Assembly (NCBI GenBank): GCA_963775875.1
Contig: CAVZKP010000016.1
Location: 248,001 to 312,000 of the forward strand
DNA length: 64,000 nt
Reading direction: 5' to 3'
DNA from: AP-15 sp963775875
GTDB taxonomy: Bacteria; Pseudomonadota; Alphaproteobacteria; ATCC43930; CGMCC-115725
The translations under genes were made by a program, and so were the position numbers. The first letter of the stretch is position 1, and the number at the start of each line of letters is the position of its first letter. Under the pieces are notes generated by a model that was not told the DNA's origin, did no database searches, and was given only the letters and a program-made list of their open reading frames with translations. Shown here in pieces: positions 44,568 through 55,782 of the stretch.

Positions 44568-45500
44568 TCAGCCGGCGGTTTCGGCGAGCTGCGGCGGCAT
44601 CCGGAAGCGGACATTCTCGGTGACGCCCGGCAGCACCGCGAGGTCGATTTCGGCGATCTCGCGCAGCCGGTCGATCAGCGCCTCGACCAGTTCGGCCGGA
44701 GCCGATGCGCCGGCGGTGATGCCGACCGCGGCGGCGCCGTCGAGCCAGCGCGGGTCGAGCGCGCCGGCATCTTCGATCAGATAGCTCGGCACCCCGCTTT
44801 CGGCGGCGATTTCGCGCAGCCGGTTCGAGTTCGAGCTGTTGGGCGCGCCGACCACCAGGACCACATCGACGATTTGGGCGAGTTCGCGCGCCGCCCGCTG
44901 GCGGTTCTGCGTCGCGTAGCAGATATCCTTGGTGTCCGGGCCGACGATCGTCGGAAAGCGCGCCTTCAGCGCTTCGATCACGGCGCGCGTATCGTCGACG
45001 CTCAGCGTCGTCTGGGTGATAAAGGCGAGCTTGTCGGGATCGGCGACCTGGAGCCCGGCGACTTCCTCGGGGGTCGAGATCAGATGCACGCGGCCGACGA
45101 TCCGTCCCATCGTGCCGACAATCTCGGGATGGAAGGCATGGCCGATCAGGATAATCTCGCGGCCCTGATTGGCGTAGCGCTGCCCCTCGATATGGACTTT
45201 CGAGACCAGCGGGCAGGTCGCGTCGATGACCGGCAGACCGCGCGCGGCGGCGCGCTCTTCGATCGTGCTGGCCACGCCATGGGCGCTGAAGATGGTGACG
45301 CTGCCCGGCGGCACTTCGTCGATCTCGTCGACGAACTGCGCCCCTTTGCCGCGCAGCCGCTCGACAACATGCCGGTTATGGACGATCTCATGGCGAACGT
45401 AGATCGGCGGGCCGTATTTTTCGAGCGCGCGCTCGACGATCTCGATCGCCCGTTCCACCCCCGCGCAAAATCCCCGCGGCTGGGCTAGTACGACCCGCAT
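44568..45500 (-). CDS. ispH: 4-hydroxy-3-methylbut-2-enyl diphosphate reductase
   Basis: 310 residues, last step of the MEP isoprenoid pathway. The three [4Fe-4S] cysteines are visible in GFCAGVERAIE, DATCPLVSKVH and DICYATQNRQ; the conserved His residues are in RHEIVHN and SAHGVA. Positioned 37 bases upstream of hpnH on the same strand, tying isoprenoid precursor supply to hopanoid synthesis. Confidence 0.95.
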   Translation of the reverse strand: MRVVLAQPRGFCAGVERAIEIVERALEKYGPPIYVRHEIVHNRHVVERLRGKGAQFVDEIDEVPPGSVTIFSAHGVASTIEERAAARGLPVIDATCPLVSKVHIEGQRYANQGREIILIGHAFHPEIVGTMGRIVGRVHLISTPEEVAGLQVADPDKLAFITQTTLSVDDTRAVIEALKARFPTIVGPDTKDICYATQNRQRAARELAQIVDVVLVVGAPNSSNSNRLREIAAESGVPSYLIEDAGALDPRWLDGAAAVGITAGASAPAELVEALIDRLREIAEIDLAVLPGVTENVRFRMPPQLAETAG

Positions 45501-45629
45501 GATGTCCCCTCGTCATCTCACGCCGTCAGGACCCGCCTGCGACAGCCTGGATATAGGTGGGCGCTTCCTCCCTGCCACTACTCCCTTCGCATTGCACGCG
45601 CAATCGTCGCGAGGGGTAACGCGCTTGCG

Positions 45630-46766
45630 ATGAACCCCATTCTGGCCATCGCGATCCTGCTGCTGCCGGGCTGGGTTTATCTGCTGGCCGCGACCTTGGC
45701 AGTCAGGCGCTTCGCCCGGCGAACCCTACCGATGGCGGCGCGGCGACCCGCGGTCTCGATCTTGAAGCCGCTGCACGGCGACGAGCCCGGGCTCTACGAA
45801 AACCTGCGGTCTTTCGCCGAGCAGGATTATCCGGCATGGCAGATCGTGCTCGGCGTCAACGACCCGCAGGATGGCGCGCTCGATGCCGCCCGGGCGCTGA
45901 TTCGCGATTTTCCCGGCGGCGATGTGACCTTGGTCGTCGACCGGCGCAGCGGCGGCGGCAACCGCAAGGTCTCGAACCTCGAAAACATGCTGCCGGCGGC
46001 GCGGCATGACATCCTCGTCCTCGCCGACAGCGATATGCGGGTCGAGCGGGATTATCTGGCCGCCATCACCGCGCCCTTGGAGGATCCGCAGGTCGGCATT
46101 GTCACCTGCTTGTATCGGGGGGTGCCGACCGGCGGGATCTGGTCCGAGCTGGGGGCGATGCACATCAATTTCGGGTTTCTGCCGGGCGCTCTGGCGGGCG
46201 AGGCGATGGGCGTCGGCCGCGGCTGCTTTGGCGCCACGATCGCGCTGCGCCGCGCCACCCTCGAGCGCATCGGCGGCTTTGCCCGCGTGCGCGACGAGCT
46301 CGCCGACGACCACCGGTTGGGCGACGCGGTGCGGGCGCAGGGCCTCGGCGTGGTGCTGTCGCGCTATATGGTCGAGGCCCGGGTTACCGAGCCGTCCCTC
46401 GCCGCCTTGTGGCGCCACGAGCTGCGCTGGGCGCGCACCGTGCGCGGGGTCGCCCCGGCGGCCTATGCCGGGTCGATCGTGACCCACCCGCTGATGGTCG
46501 CCGAACTCGCCGCGGCTTTCTCCCGATTTGACTTGACCGCCTGCGTCTTTGTCGGGATCACCTATTTGGTGAGAGGGGTTTGCGCGAGGATTACGGCCGG
46601 CGCCCTCGGACTGCCGGCGGCCCGGCCCTGGCTGCTCCCGGTGCGCGACGCCTTGTCCTTCGCCGTCTTCGTCGCCAGCTTCTTCGGGCGAAGGGTATTC
46701 TGGCGGGACGAGCATTTTCGTGTCGAGGCGAGCGGCCGCATGACAGCCGACGGAGACAAGGTTTGA
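45630..46766 (+). CDS. hpnI: Hopanoid glycosyltransferase HpnI
   Basis: 378 residues, GT21-like (ceramide glucosyltransferase family). N-terminal membrane helix, then VSILKPLHGDEPGLYENL, the D-x-D-like LADSDMRVERDYL, D-D in ELADDHRLGDAV, and the (Q)xxRW-type HELRWARTVRG. C-terminal hydrophobic helices. It is proposed to add N-acetylglucosamine to bacteriohopanetetrol. Its stop overlaps the hpnJ ATG. Confidence 0.92.
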   Translation: MNPILAIAILLLPGWVYLLAATLAVRRFARRTLPMAARRPAVSILKPLHGDEPGLYENLRSFAEQDYPAWQIVLGVNDPQDGALDAARALIRDFPGGDVTLVVDRRSGGGNRKVSNLENMLPAARHDILVLADSDMRVERDYLAAITAPLEDPQVGIVTCLYRGVPTGGIWSELGAMHINFGFLPGALAGEAMGVGRGCFGATIALRRATLERIGGFARVRDELADDHRLGDAVRAQGLGVVLSRYMVEARVTEPSLAALWRHELRWARTVRGVAPAAYAGSIVTHPLMVAELAAAFSRFDLTACVFVGITYLVRGVCARITAGALGLPAARPWLLPVRDALSFAVFVASFFGRRVFWRDEHFRVEASGRMTADGDKV

Positions 46767-48193
46767 TGATGAAGACCCTGTTCCTGCACCCGCCCTCGTT
46801 TGACGGGTTCGACGGCGGCGCCGGCTCGCGCTATCAGGCGCGGCGCGAGATCCGTTCGTTCTGGTACCCGACCTGGCTCGCCCAGCCGGCCGCGCTGGTG
46901 CCCGGCAGCCGGCTGATCGATGCGCCGCCGGCACGGCTCAGGCTCACCGACATCCTGCCGCTGGCCGGCGACTATGAGCTCGCGGTGCTGCACACTTCGA
47001 CCCCATCCTTTGCCTCGGACATCAAGGTGGCGGCGGCGCTGAAGGACGCAAACCCGCGGCTTAAGATCGGCATGGTCGGGGCCAAGGTCGCGGTCGAGCC
47101 CGAGGACAGCCTCAAGGCCTCGGCGGCGCTCGACTTTGTCGCCCGCGAGGAATTCGACTTTACCATCCAGGAGGTCGCCGAAGGCCGCGCCCTCGAGGCG
47201 ATCGACGGGCTGAGCTGGCGCAACGCCGGCGGCGGGATCAGCCACAACCGCGACCGCGCGATCCTCGAAGACATGGACCAGCTGCCATTCGTCAGCGAGG
47301 TCTACCGGCGCGATCTCAGGGTCGAGGACTATTTTATCGGCTATCTGCAGCACCCGTATCTGTCGCTCTACACCGGGCGCGGCTGCCGCTCGAAATGCAC
47401 CTTCTGCCTGTGGCCGCAGACCGTCGGCGGCCACCGCTACCGGGTGCGCAGCGTCGCCCATGTGATCGAGGAAATCCGGCTCGCCAGGAGCTGGTTTCCG
47501 CAAGTGAAAGAATTCTTTTTCGACGACGACACGTTTACCGACGACCGTCCGCGCGCCGAGGCGATCGCCCGCGAGCTGGGCAAGCTCGGCGTCACCTGGT
47601 CGTGCAACGCCAAGGCCAACGTGCCGCGCGCGACCCTCGAAGTATTGCGCGACAACGGGTTGCGGCTGCTGCTGGTCGGCTATGAATCGGGCAACCAGCA
47701 GATCCTCAACAACATCAAAAAAGGCATGCGGATCGACATCGCCCGGCGCTTTACCAAGGATTGCCACGAGCTCGGGATTACGATCCACGGCACCTTCATC
47801 CTCGGCCTGCCCGGCGAATCGAAGGAGACGATCGAGGAAACGATCCGCTTTGCCGGCGAGATCAACCCGCACACGATCCAGGTGTCGCTGGCCGCGCCGT
47901 ACCCCGGCACCGCGCTGCATCGAGAGGCGGTCGAGAACGGCTGGTTGGACACCACGCATGCCGAGCTGACCGACGAACGCGGGGTGCAGATCGCGCCGCT
48001 GCATTACCCGCATCTGTCGCATACTGAAATTTTTCAGTCGCTCGAAACCTTCTACAAGCGCTTTTATTTCCGTCGCAAAAAGATCGCCGAGCTGGTCGCC
48101 GAGATGCTCAAGAGTCCGCAGATGCTGCGTCGCCGCCTGCGCGAAGGGGTCGAGTTCTTTCACTTCCTGCGCCACCGGGAGATGACCGGCTGA
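46766..48193 (+). CDS. hpnJ: Hopanoid radical SAM protein HpnJ
   Basis: 475-residue B12-binding-type radical SAM enzyme. N-terminal cobalamin-like Rossmann region, then the cluster motif GCRSKCTFCLWPQ (C-x3-C-x2-C) and ESGNQQILNNIKKG. It contracts the GlcN ring of bacteriohopanetetrol glucosamine to the cyclitol ether. Two ATG codons in a row (46766 and 46769) follow the hpnI stop; the first is used here. Confidence 0.93.
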   Translation: MMKTLFLHPPSFDGFDGGAGSRYQARREIRSFWYPTWLAQPAALVPGSRLIDAPPARLRLTDILPLAGDYELAVLHTSTPSFASDIKVAAALKDANPRLKIGMVGAKVAVEPEDSLKASAALDFVAREEFDFTIQEVAEGRALEAIDGLSWRNAGGGISHNRDRAILEDMDQLPFVSEVYRRDLRVEDYFIGYLQHPYLSLYTGRGCRSKCTFCLWPQTVGGHRYRVRSVAHVIEEIRLARSWFPQVKEFFFDDDTFTDDRPRAEAIARELGKLGVTWSCNAKANVPRATLEVLRDNGLRLLLVGYESGNQQILNNIKKGMRIDIARRFTKDCHELGITIHGTFILGLPGESKETIEETIRFAGEINPHTIQVSLAAPYPGTALHREAVENGWLDTTHAELTDERGVQIAPLHYPHLSHTEIFQSLETFYKRFYFRRKKIAELVAEMLKSPQMLRRRLREGVEFFHFLRHREMTG

Positions 48194-49035
48194 AGCGGCT
48201 GATCGTCTGCGCTGACGATTTCGGGCTCGACCCGGCGGTCAACGAGGCCGTCGAAGCGGCGCATCGCCATGGGATCCTGTCGACTGCCAGCCTGATGGTC
48301 GGCGCGCCGGCGGCGGCCGATGCGGTGGCGCGCGCCCGGCTTTTGCCGGGGCTGCGGGTTGGGCTCCATCTGGTGCTGGTCGACGGAAGCCCGGTATCGC
48401 CGCCGGCCGAGGTTGCCGAACTGGTCGGCGGCGATGGCGAATTCGACCGCAACCTGGCCCGCGCCGGCATCCGGTTCTTTTTTCTGCGACGGGTCCGGCG
48501 TCAGCTGGCGACCGAGATCCGCGCGCAATTCGCCGCCTTCGCCGCGACCGGCCTGGCGCTCGACCATGTCAACGCCCACAAGCACATGCACCTGCATCCG
48601 AGCGTCGCCGCGCTGATCATCGAGATCGGCCGCGACTATGGCATGAAGGCGGTGCGCGTCCCGGCCGAGCCGGTGACCGTCCTGCGCCGCGCCTTCCCGC
48701 AGGAACGCTACCCGACGCCGCTGTACCGGCCGTGGATCGAGCGGCTGCGGCGGCGCCTCGAGCGGGCGGGATTGCGGGTCAACGACCATGTCTTCGGCCT
48801 CGCCTGGAGCGGCGGCATGACCGAAGAGAGGGTACTGCGGCTGCTGCCATATCTGCCCGACGGCGTCAGCGAGATCTACTTTCATCCGGCAATCGAGCCC
48901 ACCCCCCGGCTGGAAGCGGCGATGCCGGGCTATCATCATCGCGACGAGCTGGCGGCGCTGCTGAGCCCGGCGCTCAAGACGCGCATCGAGGAACTCGGCA
49001 TCCGCCGCGTCACCTACAGTGAGCCGCCGGCTTAG
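48190..49035 (+). CDS. hpnK: Hopanoid deacetylase HpnK (ChbG/YdjC fold), CTG start
   Basis: 281 residues. The metal-binding start LIVCADDFGLDPAVNEAVE and the His motif HVNAHKHMHLHPSVA are those of the ChbG/HpnK deacetylases, removing the acetyl group from N-acetylglucosaminyl-bacteriohopanetetrol. No ATG, GTG or TTG precedes the ADDFG motif in frame; the first ATG (48295) would lose the catalytic residues. The only plausible start is CTG 48190, whose CTGA overlap with the hpnJ stop mimics the usual ATGA coupling. So it is either a genuine CTG start or a base error. Confidence 0.88.
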   Translation: MKRLIVCADDFGLDPAVNEAVEAAHRHGILSTASLMVGAPAAADAVARARLLPGLRVGLHLVLVDGSPVSPPAEVAELVGGDGEFDRNLARAGIRFFFLRRVRRQLATEIRAQFAAFAATGLALDHVNAHKHMHLHPSVAALIIEIGRDYGMKAVRVPAEPVTVLRRAFPQERYPTPLYRPWIERLRRRLERAGLRVNDHVFGLAWSGGMTEERVLRLLPYLPDGVSEIYFHPAIEPTPRLEAAMPGYHHRDELAALLSPALKTRIEELGIRRVTYSEPPA

Positions 49036-49179
49036 CCGCCGTAGCACCGCTCGGGCTACCCGGTCTTTAACCGGACCGCTTTTACGAATTGTCAATCTCT
49101 GTCCGGCGCAATGGGTGCGAACAGGCGAGGAGCTAGATCCTCGTTAATACATTCGCCACCCAGCGGAAAGCGCGGAACA

Positions 49180-49791
49180 GTGCGCACTCTTAGAGCTTAC
49201 GTTGCGATAGGGACAGCGATCGCGCTGGCGGGCTGCGCCGGGCGGGCACCGCAGCCGGTTGCAGTGATCCAGCCCCAGGACCAATTCACGGACTGTGCCG
49301 CGATAGCGGTTGAAGTCCGGGCGAACAATGTAAAGATTCAAGAACTTGCGGGTGAAGAAAGCGAAAAAGTCGCGCAGAATCTCGCCGCGGGCGTCGCTGG
49401 CCTATTTATCTGGCCCCTGTGGTTCGGGATGGATTTCCAGGGCGCTGCCAGCACGGAGACCTCGGCCCTGCAAAGTAGGCAGGAATATCTCGGAACTTTG
49501 GCCTCGCAAAAGAACTGCCGGGCATCGGGTGCCGGCGTCGCCCAATACCCTCCGGCATCGGCGGGTGCGCCCGCCCCAGCGGCGACGCCGATGCCCGCCG
49601 CGGCACTGCTGCCCGCCCCAGCCGGCGCAGCGCCGGCTCCTGTGCCGCCGGCGGCACAAACCACCATGGCCTCCGCCTCGCCACAGCCCGCCCTCCCGAC
49701 GGGCGCGCTGCTGCCGGGGCACGTGGGGCTATTCCCGATGACGATCCGGAATCGCTATTACCCGCCGAGCACCTACGTTAACGTGCAATGA
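49180..49791 (+). CDS. Putative lipoprotein with Pro/Ala-rich tail
   Basis: 203 residues. N-terminal signal with lipobox ALAGC (about residue 18), then a ~100-residue helical region containing a short hydrophobic stretch (NLAAGVAGLFIWPLWFGMDF, possibly a second membrane segment or hairpin), two further Cys, and a Pro/Ala-rich low-complexity tail ending in TIRNRYYPPSTYVNVQ. Unknown function. GTG 49180 is selected to place the signal peptide at the start. Confidence 0.65.
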   Translation: MRTLRAYVAIGTAIALAGCAGRAPQPVAVIQPQDQFTDCAAIAVEVRANNVKIQELAGEESEKVAQNLAAGVAGLFIWPLWFGMDFQGAASTETSALQSRQEYLGTLASQKNCRASGAGVAQYPPASAGAPAPAATPMPAAALLPAPAGAAPAPVPPAAQTTMASASPQPALPTGALLPGHVGLFPMTIRNRYYPPSTYVNVQ

Positions 49792-49985
49792 CCGAGCGAG
49801 CCCGCTTCTTGCGCCGAGCGCCGCAACGGGCGGACCTTCGGTCTTACCGCGGTTCACCGGCTCTATCGCTGCGCGAAAAAAGGCAGAGTCACGGACTAAT
49901 GCCGCGAAATTTCCGATCGGAGGACATAAAGCGGTCACGCTTTCCGTTGATGCTGCATACATACCGAGGAACATGGAGGGACATC

Positions 49986-50180
49986 ATGAACGATCGTCTC
50001 GATTGCTGCCGCTACCGGCCGAGCCTCGACGATCTGCTCGCCGATGCGGTGATGGAGCCGGTATTGCGCAGCGCCGGGCTCGATCAGCACGAGCTGCGCG
50101 AAATGATGGTGGAAACCGCGCGGCGGATCGAAGATCGCGACCGGCAGAACGACGACGGCGCCGACCTGACGGACGAGTAA
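49986..50180 (+). CDS. Small hypothetical protein (64 aa)
   Basis: A short acidic protein: MNDRLDCCRYRPSLDDLLAD, then a helical VLRSAGLDQHELREMMVETA and an acidic tail. GGAGGG 7-12 bases before ATG is one of the clearest ribosome sites in the window, supporting translation. No signal peptide or domain is recognised; it sits near the end of the convergent histidine kinase gene. Confidence 0.65.
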   Translation: MNDRLDCCRYRPSLDDLLADAVMEPVLRSAGLDQHELREMMVETARRIEDRDRQNDDGADLTDE

Positions 50181-50183
50181 CCA

Positions 50184-50233
50184 GGACCGGCGAATAATCA
50201 GGCCGGCGAATAATCAGGACCGGCGAATAATCA
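50184..50233. repeat. 17-bp tandem repeat at the histidine kinase 3' end
   Basis: Three copies of ggaccggcgaataatca (the middle one missing one base) run from just after the 64-aa gene into the stop codon of the minus-strand histidine kinase. The last kinase codons overlap the array. Confidence 0.75.
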
Positions 50234-51670
50234 GGCTGGCAGCGCTGGGAATTCAAGTCGGACCCGCAAACCCGGCCGATTATCGGCGAGCGCCACCGCA
50301 CCGTGGTGGCGCCGCGCCACTGCGCGCACCAGGCTGAGGCCGAGACCGTTTCCCGGTGTGCTGCGGCTCGGCTCCAGTCGGACAAAGCGGTCGAACACGC
50401 TCTCGCGATCGGCTTCGGGAATCCCTGGTCCGCGATCGGCGACTTCGAGGACGGCGCGCGGGCCATCGCGGAAAACCCGGATTTGCAGATCGCCCCCGCC
50501 GGCGTATTTGAGCGCGTTGTCAAGCAGATTGGCCAGCGTCTGCGACAACAGGTGCCGGTCGCCGCGGATCCTGACCCCGGGTTCCACGGCCAGCGACAGG
50601 GCGAAGCCGTTTTCCTCGGCGACCGGGTCGTAAAACTCCGCCGCCGAGCGAGCGACTTCCGAGAGGTCCAGCGGTCCGGTCTGGTCGTGCCCGGCCCCGG
50701 CCTCGGCCGCGGCGATACCGAGCAGCGCATTGAAGGTCGCCAGCAGCCGGTCGGCCTCCTCGATCGCGGCGCGGATCGCCTCGCCTTGGGCGGCGGCGTC
50801 CTGCGACCCGATCAGCGCCAGTTCGAGCCTGGCGCGCAGCCGCGCCAGCGGTGTCTTCAAATCATGGGCGACGTCGTCGGTGACCTCGCGCATCGCGGTC
50901 ATCAGCCGCTCGATCTGGTCGAGCATGCGGTTGAGATTGGCGGCGAGCTGGTCGAACTCGTCGCCGGTGCCGCCGAGCGGCACGCGATCGGACAGATTGC
51001 CGGCCATGACCCGCTCGCTGGTGCGGTTGACCAGCTCGACGCGGCGCAACAAATTGCGGCTCATCGCCGCGCCGCCCATGAGGCCGACGCCAAGCGCCAC
51101 CAGCCCGGACCACAACAGGGTTGACTTGACCCGGTCGCGAAACGCCGCCGCATCGCTGATGTCGCGACCGACCAGCAGGCGGTAGCCGCCGGGGATGATG
51201 ATCAGGCTGCCGCGCGCAGGGTGGATCTCGGTATGGCCCTTGACCCGTGCCTCGACCGTGAACGACAGCCAGCCGGTCCGCGCCGGCACCCCGGCCGGCC
51301 AGCCGGCGATATTGCCGGCGAGCGGCCGCCCGTCGGGACCGGTCACCAGATACAGCATCGCGTCGCCGCGGTCGCCGGCGCTGCGCGCGGCGACGATCTG
51401 CACCAGCCCGCTCAGACCGCGCTGGGCATATTGCTCGGCGAGCCCGGTGATCTCGGCGTCGAGCGTCGCCTCGGTCTGACGCTCAACAAAATCGGCGCTG
51501 GTCCAATAGACGAACAGCAGCACGCCGAGCACCGAGATGGCGAAGACCAGGAAATAAAGGGCAGCGAGGCGAACCGCGTGGGTGCGCACCAGCCGCCGCA
51601 GGTTCGCTGGAAAGCGGCGCGGCCGCGGCCACCATCGGGCGGCCGGGAGAAGCAGCTTTTCGGCGACCAT
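50231..51670 (-). CDS. Sensor histidine kinase
   Basis: About 479 residues. N-terminal membrane helix (AALYFLVFAISVLGVLLFVYW), a periplasmic sensor region, second membrane helix, HAMP linker, HisKA with the phospho-His in DVAHDLKTPLARLRARLE, and HATPase N, G1 and G2 boxes (NLLDNALKYA, ADRGPGIPE, GNGLGLSLVRA). The trigger is unknown. ATG 51670 lies 17 bases after the regulator stop; an in-frame ATG at 51709 would overlap the regulator. Pairs with the response regulator upstream. Confidence 0.9.
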   Translation of the reverse strand: MVAEKLLLPAARWWPRPRRFPANLRRLVRTHAVRLAALYFLVFAISVLGVLLFVYWTSADFVERQTEATLDAEITGLAEQYAQRGLSGLVQIVAARSAGDRGDAMLYLVTGPDGRPLAGNIAGWPAGVPARTGWLSFTVEARVKGHTEIHPARGSLIIIPGGYRLLVGRDISDAAAFRDRVKSTLLWSGLVALGVGLMGGAAMSRNLLRRVELVNRTSERVMAGNLSDRVPLGGTGDEFDQLAANLNRMLDQIERLMTAMREVTDDVAHDLKTPLARLRARLELALIGSQDAAAQGEAIRAAIEEADRLLATFNALLGIAAAEAGAGHDQTGPLDLSEVARSAAEFYDPVAEENGFALSLAVEPGVRIRGDRHLLSQTLANLLDNALKYAGGGDLQIRVFRDGPRAVLEVADRGPGIPEADRESVFDRFVRLEPSRSTPGNGLGLSLVRAVARRHHGAVALADNRPGLRVRLEFPALPA

Positions 51671-51687
51671 CGCGGCGGGCGGCGCAG

Positions 51688-52365
51688 CTATTCCGGCAGG
51701 CGCAGGCAATAGCCGGCGCCGCGCACCGTATGCAGCAGCGGCCGGGCAAAGCTCTTGTCGATCTTTTGCCGCAGCCGGCTGACGTGGACATCAACGACGT
51801 TGGTCTGGGGGTCGAAATGATAGTCCCAGACATGTTCGAGCAGCATCGTCCGGGTCACCACATGGCCGGCGTTGCGCATCAGATATTCGAGCAGGCGAAA
51901 CTCGCGCGGCAGCAGTTCGAGCGCCCGGCCGCCGCGTTTGACGGTCCGGGTCAATAAATCGAGTTCGAGATCGGCGACCCGCAATGCGGTTGTCGCCGGC
52001 GCCACCGAGCCGCGCCGCAACAGCGCCTCGATCCGGGCCAACAACTCGCTGAAAGCGAATGGCTTGACCAGATAGTCGTCGCCGCCGGCGCGCAGCCCCT
52101 TGACCCGGTCGTCGACGCTGCCGAGCGCGCTGAGGATCAAGGCGGGGGTACGGATATCTGCGGCGCGTAACGCGCCCAACAAGGCCAGACCGTCCATTCC
52201 CGGCAGCATGCGGTCGAGCACGATCGCGTCGTAGCCGCCGGAACTCGCCATGAACAATCCCTCGCGCCCGTCGCCGGAGCGGTCGACGGCATAGCCGCTT
52301 TCGCCGAGGCCCTTCTGCAGATAGGAGGCGGTCTCACGATCGTCTTCAACGACCAGCAGTTTCAT
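51688..52365 (-). CDS. OmpR-family response regulator
   Basis: 225 residues. Receiver with phospho-acceptor Asp51 in VLDRMLPGMDG, acidic pocket VVEDD and the YLVKPFAFSELLAR Lys; C-terminal winged helix with LLPREFRLLEYLMRNAGHV and VDVHVSRLRQKID. It is transcribed first, directly upstream of the kinase. Target genes are not evident here. Confidence 0.92.
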   Translation of the reverse strand: MKLLVVEDDRETASYLQKGLGESGYAVDRSGDGREGLFMASSGGYDAIVLDRMLPGMDGLALLGALRAADIRTPALILSALGSVDDRVKGLRAGGDDYLVKPFAFSELLARIEALLRRGSVAPATTALRVADLELDLLTRTVKRGGRALELLPREFRLLEYLMRNAGHVVTRTMLLEHVWDYHFDPQTNVVDVHVSRLRQKIDKSFARPLLHTVRGAGYCLRLPE

Positions 52366-52832
52366 TTTGCGTCAGCAGAAAAATACATCCAAGCGGAATG
52401 CCGTATCGCCGATCAGCCGGAACGATGATCACATAAGATGCGTGCATGACTGAGGCAAGCCGGATACCCTGATCCCGCAGCTCACGGTTCTGCCGAGCGC
52501 GACGAGCCACAACCGCTGAAAATCTTTAGGTCCGCCGAGTTCTGACCCGACTTTACGGAAGGCCGCAGCTTTTTTGATACGGTTTACTTAAGGCGCCGCA
52601 ATCAACTGACCTTCCGAAATGGCCGGAATTTGCCGGCACATGATGCAGCGGCGCCGGATCAGGCCATCGCCGAATTGGGATGCCAAGGCGCGGCGCCCTG
52701 CCTGCGCATCGCGCACCGGCCATGCGCGGCGGATGCCCGATGGGGCTTGACCTTGCGGCGTTAACGACGATTTATAGCGGACCAATCCGGTCCGAATTCG
52801 CCTCGGCCGGGGTATGCATCGGGCCCGGAGCG
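52366..52832. other. Intergenic region ahead of the SUF operon
   Basis: About 465 bases without a supportable gene; it contains the divergent promoters for the two-component system and the SUF operon, including the candidate operator at 52778-52794. Frames that stay open on the plus strand upstream of 52833 have no domain. Confidence 0.5.
52747..52794 (+). promoter_or_regulatory. Candidate SUF promoter with inverted-repeat operator
   Basis: TTGACC at 52747-52752 and TTTATA at 52771-52776 (18-base spacing) form a sigma70-like promoter. Directly after the -10 lies a perfect inverted repeat CGGACC-aatcc-GGTCCG (52778-52794), placed where a repressor would block transcription. Binding by the Rrf2 regulator encoded next is inferred only from position. 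Confidence 0.45.
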
Positions 52833-53285
52833 ATGATCATCCTGAGCAAGCTTGCCGATTACGGCGTCATCGTCGCCACCCACCTGGCGACCGATCCCGA
52901 CCGGCAGCTGACCGCGGCGGCGCTGGCTGACGAGACTCTTCTGCCGCGCGCCACCGTCGCCAAGATCCTGAAGGCCTTGGCCCATGCCGGCCTGGTCAGG
53001 GCGACGCGCGGATCCGCCGGCGGGTATCGCCTGGCGCGCCGCGCGAACGCGATCTCGGTCGCCGAGGTGGTGGCGGCGATCGACGGCGATATCGGACTGA
53101 CCCAATGCTCGGTCCACGTCGCCGAATGCACGCGCACCAATTACTGTCCGACCCGGCCGCATTGGGCGGCGATCAATCGCGCGGTCGAGCAAGCGCTAAT
53201 GGCGGTCACGCTCGAAGCGATGATCACTCCCGCCGCCTTTGTCCCGCGCCGGCCGGCCGCAACCGCTCACGCCGCCACCAACTGA
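52833..53285 (+). CDS. Rrf2-family SUF regulator
   Basis: 150 residues: LSKLADYGVIVATHLAT start and winged helix ATVAKILKALAHAGLVRATR, then the cluster-binding cysteines in CSVHVAECTRTNYCPT (C-x7-C-x5-C). Probably an Fe-S sensing repressor of the suf operon that follows, 18 bases away. ATG 52833 is the family-standard start; longer in-frame starts lie across the promoter region. Confidence 0.9.
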   Translation: MIILSKLADYGVIVATHLATDPDRQLTAAALADETLLPRATVAKILKALAHAGLVRATRGSAGGYRLARRANAISVAEVVAAIDGDIGLTQCSVHVAECTRTNYCPTRPHWAAINRAVEQALMAVTLEAMITPAAFVPRRPAATAHAATN

Positions 53286-53303
53286 CGAGCGCAGATAATC
53301 CGC

Positions 53304-54758
<1,455 letters not shown>

Positions 54759-54775
54759 CGGAGCGATAGGCCAAA

Positions 54776-54997
54776 ATGGTCGACCTCACAGCCGACAACG
54801 CGATTGGAAAACTATCGCTAGGTGCGCGGAAGGCCGGTTTAACGCTGTTTTTGTTTTTGGGCGTGTGGTCGTTCGTGGCGTCTTCTGATTGCCTACCAAC
54901 TCAAGAGCATCCAGAGCGTGCAAAATGTCAGGACTTCATGATCGGGAAATCGGCAATCGGCGGACCCGATTGTCTCGGTCGACCTAGCTCAAACTAG
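54776..54997 (+). CDS. Possible small membrane protein between sufB and sufC
   Basis: 73 residues with one hydrophobic segment (LTLFLFLGVWSFVASSDC) and three Cys. No family is recognised. The stretch 54759-55011 is noticeably lower in G+C than the flanking suf genes and separates sufB and sufC, which are normally adjacent. The ribosome site is weak. It could be a genuine small gene or a non-coding insertion. Confidence 0.35.
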   Translation: MVDLTADNAIGKLSLGARKAGLTLFLFLGVWSFVASSDCLPTQEHPERAKCQDFMIGKSAIGGPDCLGRPSSN

Positions 54998-55011
54998 ATG
55001 ATCCAATTACA

Positions 55012-55764
<753 letters not shown>

Positions 55765-55782
55765 GGTGACGAGAGACAGCCG

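Noticed and set aside
46562..48175. Minus-strand frame (537 codons)
   Set aside because: Antisense to hpnJ; no domain seen.
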